DNA of 64,000 nt from contig JARFTX010000001.1 of NCBI GenBank assembly GCA_029289265.1, forward strand, positions 21,749-85,748, in the 5' to 3' direction. The position numbers were made by a program, and so were the translations under genes. Numbering within the stretch: position 1 is the stretch's first letter; each line of letters starts with the position of its first letter. Below the pieces are notes generated by a model. That model saw only the letters and a list, made by a program, of their open reading frames with translations. It made no database searches and was not told the DNA's origin. This document shows, in pieces, positions 22,013-34,186 of this stretch. Origin of the DNA: Gammaproteobacteria bacterium. GTDB taxonomy: Bacteria; Pseudomonadota; Gammaproteobacteria; Burkholderiales; Rhodocyclaceae.

Positions 22013-24535
22013 ATGAGCGCGCCCGCCGTGCAGACCGGGGAGGAGTCCTCGCAGGGGCTGGGCGGGGCGGCCATCGAGGACGTTCTGGGCGAGCGTGATC
22101 GGCTCGCGGCCGAGCTGGCACTGGCGCGGGATCGTCTCGAACTCGGCATGCACCACACCGGCGCCGGTTTCTGGGACTGGAGCGGCGAGGGGCTCGGGCA
22201 GGGCTTCGCGATCGATCCGTTCTGGCGTGGCTTGCTCGGCTACGAGGCCGAGGAGGGCGGGTCCGATCTCGACGTGCTGCGCACCTTGGTCCATGGGGAC
22301 GATCGGGCCAAGATCGACACCCTGTTCAAGGCCTACCTGCGCGGCGACGTACCGGTGTTCGAGTGCGACTTCCGGGTCCGGGCCCGGGACGGGGCCTGGC
22401 GCTGGATCCTCGCCCAGGGGCGCGCGAGCCGACGGGGCGCCGACGGTCGCTGCGACCGGATCGTGGGCATCTTCCAGGACGTGTCCGAACGCAAGCGCGT
22501 CGAGCAGGAGCTGATGCAGGCGCGTGACCAGGCCGAGGCGGCGAGTCGCGCCAAGAGCGACTTCCTGGCGAACATGAGCCACGAGATTCGCACGCCGATG
22601 AACGGCATCATCGGCATGACCGACCTGCTCCTCGATACCGACCTCGCCCCGGAACAGCGCGAATACCTGAAGACCGTCAAGCTGTCGGCCGAGTCGCTGC
22701 TCGCGATCATCAACGACATCCTCGATTTCTCGAAGAACGAGGCGGGCAAGCTCAGTCTAGAAAGCATCGACTTCTCGCCCCTGGACCTGCTCGGGGAACT
22801 CGCCAGGACGCTCGCGCTGCGCGCGCACGAGCAGGGGCTGGAATTTTTCTGCAGCGCGGCTGCCGACCTGCCGGCTATCCTGCGGGGCGATCCCGGTCGG
22901 CTCCGTCAGGTGTTGCTGAATCTGGTTGCCAACGCGATCAAGTTTACGCATGAGGGCGAGGTCGAGCTCGGCGCGCGGGTGTTGTCGCAGAGCGGGGCGC
23001 AGGCCGAGATCGAGTTCTACGTCCGCGATACCGGCATCGGCATTCCGCCCGATCGGCAGGATGCGATCTTCTCGGCGTTCACCCAGGCCGACAGCAGCAC
23101 GACGCGCAAGTACGGTGGAACCGGCTTGGGGCTTGCAATCTGCCGGCAGCTCGCCGATTTGATGGGCGGGGCGCTGTCGGTGCAGAGCGAGCAAGAGCGG
23201 GGAAGCGTGTTTCGCTTCGCGCTGGCCCTGGATGTCGTGGCCGGGGCGCGACCCGTGCTCGCTGACGCGCTCGTGGGCGCCCGGGTGCTTATCGTTGCGC
23301 AGAGCGCGGCCTTCGCCGGGCACTTGCACGCTACGCTGGCGCACTGCGGGCTGCGGCCCGAGGTTGCGCACGACACCGAGCGGGCGCGGCAGTTGCTCGC
23401 CGGCGAGCGCGCGGGTGCCGACCCGTTCGACTTCATGTTGATCGATGCGGGACTGCCCCACGGGAGCGGTTTCGGTCTGGTCGAGGAGTTCGCTTCAGAA
23501 GGAGCCTGTCTCGACCGCATCGTGATGATGCTTACGACAGACCCGAAGCGGAACGGCATCGGCCGGTGCCGCGAACTGGGTCTGAACGGGCGGATCGCCA
23601 AGCCTTTCCTGGCGGACGAGTTGCTCGAGGCGCTCACCGTCGCACGCGAGGGCGCGACCGAGCAGTCTGCCGATATGAGCCTCGCCTTCGATCCCGAAGC
23701 TACGCTGACGGAGATGCTCGAGCCCGGTGAGGTGACGCGCGCGCATCTGCGCGTGCTGCTGGTCGAAGACAACCTGGTCAATCAGACCGTCGCGACGCGC
23801 ATGCTCGAACGTGCGGGGCACTCCGTGGTCATTGCCGGTAACGGTCAAGAGGCGGTGGAATGCTTCGATCGCGACAACTTCGATCTCGTGCTGATGGACG
23901 TGCAGATGCCCGTGATGGGGGGCATCGAGGCGACGCGCGCGATCCGCGCCCACGAGGCTAGGCGCAGCTACGTGGTCAGCGATGCGGGGTGGCGGCCGGT
24001 GCCGATCATTGCGATGACGGCGCACACGCTGGAGCAGGACCGCAGACGGTGTCTCGAGGCCGGGATGGACGACTTCATCTCCAAGCCGATCCGGCCTCCG
24101 GAGCTGTACGCGAAGATCGAGCGCGTGTGCGCGGACGAGCATGACGCGTTGGAGAGCTTCGGCGAGATGACCGTGCTGGAATCCTCGGATTCACGGCCCG
24201 ATCTCGACCTCGCCCAGACTCGCGCGCTCCTCGACGGGGATGAGGCGTCCGTCCAGCAGTTGCTGCAGCTTTATCTGCGCGACATCGATGAGACCTTCCG
24301 CATCTTGCGGCGCCTGCGCGAATCGGGGGATTTGTCGCGGCTGGTAGAGGTGGCGCACTCGGTCAAGGGCTCGGTCGGCGTGTTCTTCGCCGAAAATGCG
24401 GCCACGGCTGCGGCGGAGGTCGAGCGGCTTGCCCGCGCCGGCGACCCGGCTGCGACCGCCGAGCCGCTCACGCGGCTCCTGGTCGCGCTCGACCAACTGA
24501 CGCGCTCGCTCAAGCACTCCACTCAAACCCACTGA
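22013..24535 (+). CDS. Hybrid sensor histidine kinase (PAS-HisKA-HATPase-REC-REC-HPt)
   Basis: An 840-residue cytosolic phosphorelay protein with no membrane helix. Order: coiled start (20-45), a PAS domain (about 46-160) ending [12 protein letters not shown], HisKA with phosphoacceptor H190 ([13 protein letters not shown]), HATPase with N307 ([12 protein letters not shown]) and DTGIGI/GTGLGL boxes, a first receiver with D478 but without the acidic pair at its start, a canonical second receiver (LLVEDN, D629, KP at 691-692), and a C-terminal HPt domain with H782 (AHSVKG). The start is the ATG four bases after dapB, suggesting coupling. The signal and the partner regulator are unknown; no response regulator gene is adjacent. 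Confidence 0.93.
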   Translation: MSAPAVQTGEESSQGLGGAAIEDVLGERDRLAAELALARDRLELGMHHTGAGFWDWSGEGLGQGFAIDPFWRGLLGYEAEEGGSDLDVLRTLVHGDDRAKIDTLFKAYLRGDVPVFECDFRVRARDGAWRWILAQGRASRRGADGRCDRIVGIFQDVSERKRVEQELMQARDQAEAASRAKSDFLANMSHEIRTPMNGIIGMTDLLLDTDLAPEQREYLKTVKLSAESLLAIINDILDFSKNEAGKLSLESIDFSPLDLLGELARTLALRAHEQGLEFFCSAAADLPAILRGDPGRLRQVLLNLVANAIKFTHEGEVELGARVLSQSGAQAEIEFYVRDTGIGIPPDRQDAIFSAFTQADSSTTRKYGGTGLGLAICRQLADLMGGALSVQSEQERGSVFRFALALDVVAGARPVLADALVGARVLIVAQSAAFAGHLHATLAHCGLRPEVAHDTERARQLLAGERAGADPFDFMLIDAGLPHGSGFGLVEEFASEGACLDRIVMMLTTDPKRNGIGRCRELGLNGRIAKPFLADELLEALTVAREGATEQSADMSLAFDPEATLTEMLEPGEVTRAHLRVLLVEDNLVNQTVATRMLERAGHSVVIAGNGQEAVECFDRDNFDLVLMDVQMPVMGGIEATRAIRAHEARRSYVVSDAGWRPVPIIAMTAHTLEQDRRRCLEAGMDDFISKPIRPPELYAKIERVCADEHDALESFGEMTVLESSDSRPDLDLAQTRALLDGDEASVQQLLQLYLRDIDETFRILRRLRESGDLSRLVEVAHSVKGSVGVFFAENAATAAAEVERLARAGDPAATAEPLTRLLVALDQLTRSLKHSTQTH

Positions 24536-24589
24536 AGCGCGGTCAGGCTCCGCCACTTCGAGCGCCGGTCGGCTGGATGGCGCCGCCGT

Positions 24590-24618
24590 TTGCGCGGGCT
24601 TTCGCCTGAGGCTATAAT
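24590..24618 (+). promoter_or_regulatory. Sigma-70 promoter of the carAB-greA operon
   Basis: TTGCGC (24590-24595), a 17-base spacer and a perfect TATAAT (24613-24618). Transcription should begin near 24625, giving a leader of about 105 bases before the carA GTG, and running at once into the hairpin at 24632-24666. Confidence 0.75.
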
Positions 24619-24631
24619 CTTAAAGTTCTTT

Positions 24632-24666
24632 GAGCGGGATAAGCCGGCAGGCTCGTCCCGTTTTTT
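24632..24666 (+). terminator. Intrinsic terminator in the carA leader (probable attenuator)
   Basis: CGGGA (24635-24639) pairs with TCCCG (24656-24660), an inner GCC (24643-24645) pairs with GGC (24650-24652) around a GGCA loop, and six T residues follow at 24661-24666. It lies after the TATAAT promoter and before carA, so it must end some transcripts of the operon before the first gene. No ATG-initiated leader peptide is visible in the leader. Confidence 0.7.
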
Positions 24667-24730
24667 CACATCTGGGGCGAGCGGATCCGCTGTTTGCTTG
24701 CCCGCTTTCGGCCGAATCCAGGAGTTTTTC

Positions 24731-25873
24731 GTGACTGCTTTCCCGTCCGCCTTGTTGGCACTCGCCGACGGAACGGTGTTCTTTGGAAAAGGAATCGGTG
24801 CGGCAGGCACTACGGTCGGCGAGGTGGTCTTCAATACCTCGATGTCGGGCTATCAGGAAATTCTCACCGACCCGAGCTACTGTCGCCAGATCGTCACGCT
24901 CACTTACCCACATATCGGCAACACCGGGGTTAACACCGAGGACTGCGAAGCGGGTCGCGTGCATGCGGCGGGATTGGTGATTCGTGACCTGCCCTTGCTC
25001 GCGTCGAATTTCCGTTCCGAGCGCACCCTCGACGCCTACCTGCGCGACGAGAACATCGTTGCGATCGCAGGCCTGGATACCCGCAAGCTCACCCGCATCC
25101 TGCGCGAGAAGGGCGCCCAGGCCGGTTGCATCGTCACCGCCGAGGCGGGCAAGGCGCTCGACGTCGATGCGGCGCTCGCGGCGGCGCGCGCTTTTCCCGG
25201 GTTGGCCGGCATGGATCTGGCTCAGGTTGTCAGTGTCGACGAATCCTATGCCTGGAGCGAGGGCGAGTGGGCGCTCGGAGAAGGCTACGTGCCGCAGGCC
25301 GCGCCGCGCTTCCACGTCGTCGCCTACGACTTCGGCGTCAAGCGCAACATCCTGCGCATGCTGGCGAGCCGCGGCTGCCGCCTCACCGTCGTGCCCGCGC
25401 GAACGCCGGCGGCCAAGGTGCTCGAGCTCGCGCCGGATGGCATCTTCCTGTCGAACGGCCCCGGCGACCCCGAACCCTGCGATTACGCGATCGAGGCGAT
25501 CCGCGAGTTCCTCGCGCGCGGTATCCCGACCTTCGGCATCTGCCTCGGCCACCAGCTGATGGCGCTCGCCTCGGGGGCGCGCACCGTCAAGATGAAGTTC
25601 GGCCACCACGGCGCGAACCACCCGGTCAAGGACCTCGCCACCGGCCAGGTGTTGATCACCAGCCAGAACCACGGCTTTGCGGTCGACGCCGACACGCTCC
25701 CGGCCAATGCCCGGGTCACCCACGTGTCGCTCTTCGACGGCAGCCTGCAGGGTTTCGAACGCAACGACGTGCCGGCGTTCTGTTTTCAGGGCCACCCCGA
25801 GGCGAGCCCCGGGCCGCACGACGTGGCCTACCTCTTCGACCGCTTCATACGACTCCTCGAAGCGCAAAAATGA
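24731..25873 (+). CDS. carA: Carbamoyl-phosphate synthase small subunit
   Basis: A 380-residue glutamine amidotransferase subunit that supplies ammonia to CarB for carbamoyl phosphate (arginine and pyrimidine synthesis). The class I amidotransferase triad is visible: cysteine in [10 protein letters not shown] and His/Glu in [12 protein letters not shown]-terminal [15 protein letters not shown] is typical. The GTG start at 24731 has AGGAG seven bases before it and matches the family N-terminus; the frame is open upstream but there the sequence is promoter and terminator. Confidence 0.95.
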   Translation: MTAFPSALLALADGTVFFGKGIGAAGTTVGEVVFNTSMSGYQEILTDPSYCRQIVTLTYPHIGNTGVNTEDCEAGRVHAAGLVIRDLPLLASNFRSERTLDAYLRDENIVAIAGLDTRKLTRILREKGAQAGCIVTAEAGKALDVDAALAAARAFPGLAGMDLAQVVSVDESYAWSEGEWALGEGYVPQAAPRFHVVAYDFGVKRNILRMLASRGCRLTVVPARTPAAKVLELAPDGIFLSNGPGDPEPCDYAIEAIREFLARGIPTFGICLGHQLMALASGARTVKMKFGHHGANHPVKDLATGQVLITSQNHGFAVDADTLPANARVTHVSLFDGSLQGFERNDVPAFCFQGHPEASPGPHDVAYLFDRFIRLLEAQK

Positions 25874-25878
25874 ATCGC

Positions 25879-25902
25879 AAGCGGCAGCCGAGGCTGCCGC
25901 TT
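25879..25902 (+). other. Perfect stem-loop between carA and carB
   Basis: AAGCGGCAGCC is followed after two bases by its exact reverse complement GGCTGCCGCTT. It begins six bases after the carA stop and has no T-run, so it is more likely an mRNA stability or processing element, or a control of the CarA/CarB ratio, than a terminator. Confidence 0.65.
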
Positions 25903-25927
25903 CACAATGAAGGACCGAGGGCGGGCA

Positions 25928-29151
<3,224 letters not shown>

Positions 29152-29155
<4 letters not shown>

Positions 29156-29628
29156 GCAAGACACCGGTAACCGTACAAGGCGCCGAGAAGCTGCGCGCCG
29201 AGCTCCACCGCCTGAAGACCGTGGAGCGCCCGGCGGTGATCGCCGCGATCGCCGAGGCCCGCTCGCACGGCGATCTGTCCGAGAACGCCGAGTACGATGC
29301 CGCCAAGGAGCGGCAGGGCTTCATCGAAGGGCGCATCAAGGAGCTCGAGATCAAGGTCGCCAACGCCCAGATCATCGACCCCCGGTTGCTCGACGCCGAC
29401 GGGCGCTGCGTGTTCGGCGCGACCGTGGATCTGGAGGACATGGACAGCGGAAACGTCGTGACCTACCAGATCGTCGGCGACGACGAGGCCGACGTGAAGG
29501 AGGGCAAGATCTCGATCAGCTCGCCGATCGCCCGCGCCCTGATCGGCAAGTTCGCCGGCGACGTCGCCCAGGTGCAGGCCCCGGGCGGGATGCGCGAGTT
29601 CGAGATCGTCGAGGTTCGGTACGTCTGA
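29152..29628 (+). CDS. greA: Transcription elongation factor GreA
   Basis: A 158-residue factor that rescues backtracked RNA polymerase by stimulating transcript cleavage. The N-terminal coiled coil has the acidic tip segment [19 protein letters not shown], followed by the C-terminal FKBP-like domain ([13 protein letters not shown]). Start overlaps the carB stop as ATGA, so it is co-translated; carA-carB-greA is also known from Pseudomonas. Ends in two hairpins before convergent yhbY. Confidence 0.96.
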
Positions 29629-29675
29629 GCGGTGGCGCCGCGCCACCGCTGAAGGCCTTCGGCGAAGGCCTATTT
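29628..29675. terminator. Two hairpins between convergent greA and yhbY
   Basis: First hairpin: AGCGGTGGCG, loop CCG, CGCCACCGCT (29628-29650). Second: AGGCCTTC, loop GGC, GAAGGCCT (29653-29671) followed by ATTT. Together they fill the gap between the greA stop and the yhbY stop and probably terminate in both directions, the second overlapping the end of yhbY. Confidence 0.65.
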
Positions 29676-30146
29676 CCCGCGGGGGGTGACCTTGCGGGGG
29701 GCGCTGCCGGGGCCGCGCGAGGGCGGCCGGCGGCGATCGGCGGCAGCCTGCATCATCGCAGTGCGGCGGGCCGCGGCGGCAAAGCTGCTTGCGGACTTGG
29801 CGACCGATGGGCGCTTGCCGCCCGACGGTCTTTCCGAGGCGGACTGTTCCGGGGCGGCCTTCGCCGTGTCGTCCTCGCGGCGCTTGCGCCAGATCACCAG
29901 AATCGTCCCGATGTGCTGCACCGGGGCGGCATCGAGCGTCTGGCAGACCTGCGCGAGCAGTTCCTCGCGAACCTCGCGCTCCGCGCCATGGACCTTGATC
30001 TTGATGAGTTCGTGGGCCTGAAGCGAGCGCTCGACCTCCGCCAGCACCGGTTCGGTGAGACCGTTTCCGGCGATCGAGACGACGGGGTTCAGGTGGTGGG
30101 CGCGTGCGCGCAAGTCGCGCCGCTGCGCCGGTGTGATTGCTGTCAT
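29670..30146 (-). CDS. yhbY: CRM-domain RNA-binding protein YhbY with basic C-terminal tail
   Basis: A 158-residue protein. Residues 1-95 are the CRM domain ([21 protein letters not shown]... [10 protein letters not shown]) that binds pre-50S ribosomes in E. coli. Residues from about 96 are a low-complexity Ala/Ser/Arg/Lys-rich tail ending RKVTPRGK, absent from the roughly 97-residue E. coli protein and possibly extra RNA-binding surface. Divergent from rlmE over 37 bases, the usual yhbY/rlmE arrangement. Confidence 0.9.
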   Translation of the reverse strand: MTAITPAQRRDLRARAHHLNPVVSIAGNGLTEPVLAEVERSLQAHELIKIKVHGAEREVREELLAQVCQTLDAAPVQHIGTILVIWRKRREDDTAKAAPEQSASERPSGGKRPSVAKSASSFAAAARRTAMMQAAADRRRPPSRGPGSAPRKVTPRGK

Positions 30147-30183
30147 GTGTATTCAACCGTTCAAGGTCCGGGATTCTACTCCG

Positions 30184-30807
30184 ATGAAGCGAACCAAGAC
30201 CAGCAAGGCGTGGATGATGGAGCACGTCAACGACGCCTGGGTGCAGCGCGCGAAAGCCGAGGGCTATCGCTCGCGCGCCGCCTTCAAGCTGATGGAGATC
30301 GACGAGCGCGACCATTTGCTCAAGCCCGGCATGGTCGTCGTCGACCTCGGTGCCGCCCCCGGATCCTGGTCGCAAGTCGCCGCGCGCCGCGCCGGGAAGA
30401 ACGGGCGCGTGCTGGCGCTCGATCTGCTGCCGATCGAGCCGCTTGCCGGGGTTGAGTTCATCCAGGGCGATTTTCTTGACGATGAGGTGCTGCGTCGGCT
30501 CGAGGACTCGCTGCACGGCGAGCCGGTCGATGCGGTGCTCTCCGACATCGCGCCCAACATGTCGGGCATCGAGCTCGCCGACCAGGCGCGCTCCATCCAT
30601 CTGGCGGAGCTCGCGCTCGAATTCGCCGTGCAGCATCTGCGCCCGGGCGGCAGCTTTCTCGTCAAGGTGTTCCAGGGGCAGGGCTTCATGGAGTTTCGAG
30701 AGGCGGCCGCACGCCACTTCGCTTCGTTGCAGGTGCGCAAGCCCAAGGCCTCGCGCGATCGCAGCGCCGAGGTCTATCTGCTCGGGCTCGGTCGACGCAG
30801 CGCCTGA
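30184..30807 (+). CDS. rlmE: 23S rRNA (uridine-2'-O)-methyltransferase RlmE
   Basis: A 207-residue SAM-dependent methyltransferase (RrmJ/FtsJ) modifying U2552 of 23S rRNA. SAM motif [15 protein letters not shown] and the K-D-K-E catalytic set are visible: the N-terminal lysine region, [19 protein letters not shown] and [11 protein letters not shown] 30184 matches the family start; the frame is open back to 30055. In many relatives ftsH follows directly; here three unrelated genes intervene. Confidence 0.95.
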   Translation: MKRTKTSKAWMMEHVNDAWVQRAKAEGYRSRAAFKLMEIDERDHLLKPGMVVVDLGAAPGSWSQVAARRAGKNGRVLALDLLPIEPLAGVEFIQGDFLDDEVLRRLEDSLHGEPVDAVLSDIAPNMSGIELADQARSIHLAELALEFAVQHLRPGGSFLVKVFQGQGFMEFREAAARHFASLQVRKPKASRDRSAEVYLLGLGRRSA

Positions 30808-31015
30808 TCGATTTCGTGGCATTGCGGCCGTCGACGCCGGTCAGCATGAGCGTCGGCCCGGCTTGGCCAGTGGCCCGCGCAGGGTGGTTCACGCTCAAGG
30901 GCCCGGCTGCCGGTGCCCCGAGCCCGAGCCGGTCGGGGAAAATTGGCCCGGATCAATGCGGGACGCCAGGCGCTTGACTATCATGTGACGAGTTCAGCCC
31001 TCCGGAACCCTGTCC

Positions 31016-32404
31016 ATGACCGCTCTGCGCCCCCGTCTCGAACGTCTCGTCGCCCGGCTCGAGGACGGGCTGGTGGAGCGGGGCCGTGAGGTGCGTCTTG
31101 CCCTGCTCGCCGCCCTCGCCGGGGAGCACACCCTGCTGATCGGACCCCCCGGCACGGCCAAGAGCGAACTCGCCCGCCGCCTGCATCGCGGTTTTCGGGA
31201 TGCGGCGTACTTCGAGCGCCTGCTCACGCGCTTCTCGGTGCCCGAGGAGCTGTTCGGGCCGTTGTCGATCAGCGCGCTCGAGCAGGACCGCTACGAGCGT
31301 CACACGGCCGGGTTTCTGCCCGAAGCGTCGATCGCCTTCATCGACGAGGTGTTCAAGGCCAATAGCGCGATCCTCAACGCACTGCTGACGCTCCTCAACG
31401 AGCGCGAATTCGACAACGGCGCGGGGCGCGTGCGCTGTCCGCTGATCAGCGCGATCGGCGCGACCAATGAGGTGCCCGAGGACGAGGTCGCGGAGGCCTT
31501 CTTCGACCGCTTCCTGCTGAGGCTGCCGGTGGCGCCGGTGACGGCGGCTGGCTTTGGACGGCTGCTTGAAGCCGGCGTGGCCACGACCCACGACGAATTT
31601 CCCGACGCGCTCGATGCGTCCGAGCGCGCGGCGCTGAACGTCGCCGCGGCGGGTGTGAGGCTGCCCGCAGAGGTCGGAGCGCTGCTCGGAGAATTGCGCG
31701 TGCAACTCGGCGAGGATGCGCACTATGTCTCGGACCGGCGCTGGGTCAAGATCGTCGGCCTGCTCCGGGTGGCGGCGGCGTGCGAGGGCCGCCGCGCCGT
31801 GTCGTGCTGGGATCTGTGGCTGCTGCCGTGGTGTGTGGCGGCCGACTCCGCCGGGCAGCGCGCGATCGCGGACTGGCTTGCGGCCCGGCTGGGCGTGCGC
31901 GAGGCGTGGTCGCCGCCGCGGCTCACCCGCGTGGTGGAAGCCTTCGAGGCCCAACTCGACGCAGAGCGCAGCGCCAACGACCTCGATTACGACGAGTCGG
32001 GCCGGCTTCGCTTCTCGGCGACCGAGCTCGCCGGCGAGATCGGCGACGCCAAGGGCGGGGCCGGGGCGCTGCGCATGACCTACGCGCGCCAGCGCCGTTA
32101 CGGAACCGCGCACATCGGGGCCCGGACCAGACAGCTCGACGCGCTGCTGGGGCGGATTGCCGCCTATCGCGCCGAGATCTCTGCCGTTCGCGCGGAACTC
32201 GACGCCTTCGTAGCGGCGAGCTTGTGGATGGACGGCGAGATCGCAGCACGCATCGCCGAGCACCTCGCAGCCACGGACGATGCGGTCGCCGGCCTCGAAG
32301 CGCGTGCGCGCGCGGCCCGCGACGGGTTCGAAGCCTTGCCGCGGCTCGCCGGAGAGACAGGGCCCGTGCCTGCGCCGGTCGAACACGAACCCCTGTCGGC
32401 CTGA
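31016..32404 (+). CDS. MoxR-family AAA+ ATPase (RavA-like)
   Basis: A 462-residue AAA+ protein. Walker A GPPGTAKS (43-50), Walker B IAFIDEVFKAN (106-116), sensor-1 GATNEVPE (148-155) and DRFLLRL with the arginine-finger region (164-170) place it in the MoxR family; FSVPEELFGPLSI is typical of RavA. The C-terminal third is helical and not recognised. MoxR ATPases act with VWA partners as chaperone-like machines, and a VWA gene follows 69 bases later. In E. coli RavA-ViaA has been linked to lysine decarboxylase and to complex I. The cellular target here is unknown. Confidence 0.85.
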   Translation: MTALRPRLERLVARLEDGLVERGREVRLALLAALAGEHTLLIGPPGTAKSELARRLHRGFRDAAYFERLLTRFSVPEELFGPLSISALEQDRYERHTAGFLPEASIAFIDEVFKANSAILNALLTLLNEREFDNGAGRVRCPLISAIGATNEVPEDEVAEAFFDRFLLRLPVAPVTAAGFGRLLEAGVATTHDEFPDALDASERAALNVAAAGVRLPAEVGALLGELRVQLGEDAHYVSDRRWVKIVGLLRVAAACEGRRAVSCWDLWLLPWCVAADSAGQRAIADWLAARLGVREAWSPPRLTRVVEAFEAQLDAERSANDLDYDESGRLRFSATELAGEIGDAKGGAGALRMTYARQRRYGTAHIGARTRQLDALLGRIAAYRAEISAVRAELDAFVAASLWMDGEIAARIAEHLAATDDAVAGLEARARAARDGFEALPRLAGETGPVPAPVEHEPLSA

Positions 32405-32473
32405 GCCTCCGGTGAGGCGCGACACGTCCTCATTCCGGGCGCAGATCGTCGTCGGCGCCCGGCGCACGGGCCA

Positions 32474-34168
32474 ATGAAGATCGACATCGCGGCGCGGCCG
32501 CTGCTCTTCGAATCCCTCGAGGCGCCGCTTGCGCCCCTCGAACGACTGCCGCGCAGCCTTTGGCTGGGGGGCATGACGCATTCCCAGGGCACTCTGGTGC
32601 CGCGACTCGCCGCGCTGGAAGCCTGGCGTGCGGCGCTCCTCGTCGGCGGGTTGCCCGAGGCGGCATCGACCGGCTGGCCGCCGGAGGCGCTCGGTCTGCG
32701 CGTGCAGGCCCTCTTCGCCGAGCTCGAGTTGCCGCGATACTGTGGCGGCAACCCCGAGCTCGGCGATACCGTGCTGCAGGGTGTGCTCTTTCACCTCGAC
32801 CTGATCGTCGATTACATCGACCGCGGGGCGTCGGCCGACGAGGCCGTCGAGATGGCGCTTGCGGCCTTCCGCAGCGACTGGTCGGAGCGCTGCGGCGAGA
32901 TGGACGCCCTGATCGAGGTGTTCGGCGATCTGGGCGACCTCCTGAAGAACACCCGCTGGGATCTGCTGCGCGGTCTGCTGCGCAGCAGCGGCTGGCAGGA
33001 GGTGGTGCGGATTCGCCGTTTGCTGGAGCAGATGCCTGCGCTTGTGCGCGTGATTCGCCAGCTCGGGCGCGAGCGGCCGATCGAGGTGCTCGACGAAGCG
33101 TCCCAGTGCACCGCCGCCGTGATGGAGGAAGCGCTCGCGCTGCGTGCCCGCACGCGCAGCGTGCATGTGCCCGATCTGCCCGGACAGACACGCGGGGTGC
33201 ATCGTTCCGGGCGGATCGCGCGGATGCTGCCGGCCGAGGCGATGATGCTTGCGCATCCGCGCCTGCGCCTGGTCTGGCACGCGCGCCACGCCGAGCGGGC
33301 GCTGCTCGCCTACGAGGACGACGATCGCATGGAGGAGGTGCGCCAGGCCCATGCGCCGGTGTTGAGACCGACGCCCCGGCGTGCGCCGGAGCGCCGCATG
33401 GAGATGGGGGCGATGCTGGTCTGCGTCGACACCTCGGGGTCGATGCAGGGCGGTGCCGAGGCGGTGGCGAAGGCCGTCGTCCTCGAAGCGGCCCGCGCCG
33501 CGCACGCCCAGCGCAGGCCCTGCCACGTGTTCGCCTTCAGCGGACCGGACGAGGTGGTCGATCTGGAACTCGGGGCCGACCTGGGTGGACTCGAGCGTCT
33601 GACGCAGTTTCTCGGGCAGACGTTTTCCGGCGGTACCGACATCTGCGGCCCGCTCGAGCGCGCGCTCGGCCGGCTGGACGATGAGGGATGGCAACTCGCC
33701 GACCTGCTCATCGCCTCGGACGGCGAGTTCGGCGCGACGCCGGCGCTCGCAGGACGCGTCGCGCGGGCGCGCACCGAGGCGGGCTTGCGCGTGCAAGGGA
33801 TCCTGATCGGCGATCGCGAGACCATCGGCCTGCACGAGCTTGCCACAGACATCCTGTGGGTGCGCGACTGGCGGCGCTTCGGTCAGGGCGATGGGTGCTC
33901 TCCCGTGCATTCGAGCCGCCTCACGGCTGACTATTTTCCCGGCGCACTGCGCACTCCGGAGAACCGCGATGCGACCGTCAGCGGCGGCGAGGCCTCGGCC
34001 GCGCTGCGGGCAGGCCGTCGCGAGAAGGGCGGGATCGCGAACCTGTATCGCAGCGCGGGGCGCGAAGCGAATGCCCCGGAGGGGGCATCGGACGGCGCGA
34101 CCTCTGCGGCGTCGGACGGAGCCGCAAGGGGAGCCTCGGGGCAGGACGACGGGCCCCGGACCGATTGA
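32474..34168 (+). CDS. VWA-domain protein (ViaA-like partner of the MoxR ATPase)
   Basis: A 564-residue protein with a helical N-terminal region (about 1-300) and a von Willebrand A domain (about 310-480). The MIDAS metal site is visible as DTSGS (319-323), GGTDI with T398/D399, and SDGEF (425-429). The segment GDLGDLLKNTRWDLLRGLL resembles the helical part of ViaA. The tail (about 500-564) is low-complexity and probably disordered. It lies between the MoxR ATPase and the DUF364 gene; it is presumed to be the adaptor or substrate-recruiting partner of the ATPase. Confidence 0.82.
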   Translation: MKIDIAARPLLFESLEAPLAPLERLPRSLWLGGMTHSQGTLVPRLAALEAWRAALLVGGLPEAASTGWPPEALGLRVQALFAELELPRYCGGNPELGDTVLQGVLFHLDLIVDYIDRGASADEAVEMALAAFRSDWSERCGEMDALIEVFGDLGDLLKNTRWDLLRGLLRSSGWQEVVRIRRLLEQMPALVRVIRQLGRERPIEVLDEASQCTAAVMEEALALRARTRSVHVPDLPGQTRGVHRSGRIARMLPAEAMMLAHPRLRLVWHARHAERALLAYEDDDRMEEVRQAHAPVLRPTPRRAPERRMEMGAMLVCVDTSGSMQGGAEAVAKAVVLEAARAAHAQRRPCHVFAFSGPDEVVDLELGADLGGLERLTQFLGQTFSGGTDICGPLERALGRLDDEGWQLADLLIASDGEFGATPALAGRVARARTEAGLRVQGILIGDRETIGLHELATDILWVRDWRRFGQGDGCSPVHSSRLTADYFPGALRTPENRDATVSGGEASAALRAGRREKGGIANLYRSAGREANAPEGASDGATSAASDGAARGASGQDDGPRTD

Positions 34169-34186
34169 ACGACTGAAGAGGTAGCC

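Noticed and set aside
30808..31015. 43-codon open frame (ATG 30846) between rlmE and the MoxR ATPase gene
   Set aside because: No ribosome site, Pro/Gly/Ala-rich product typical of random GC-rich sequence, and no recognisable family.
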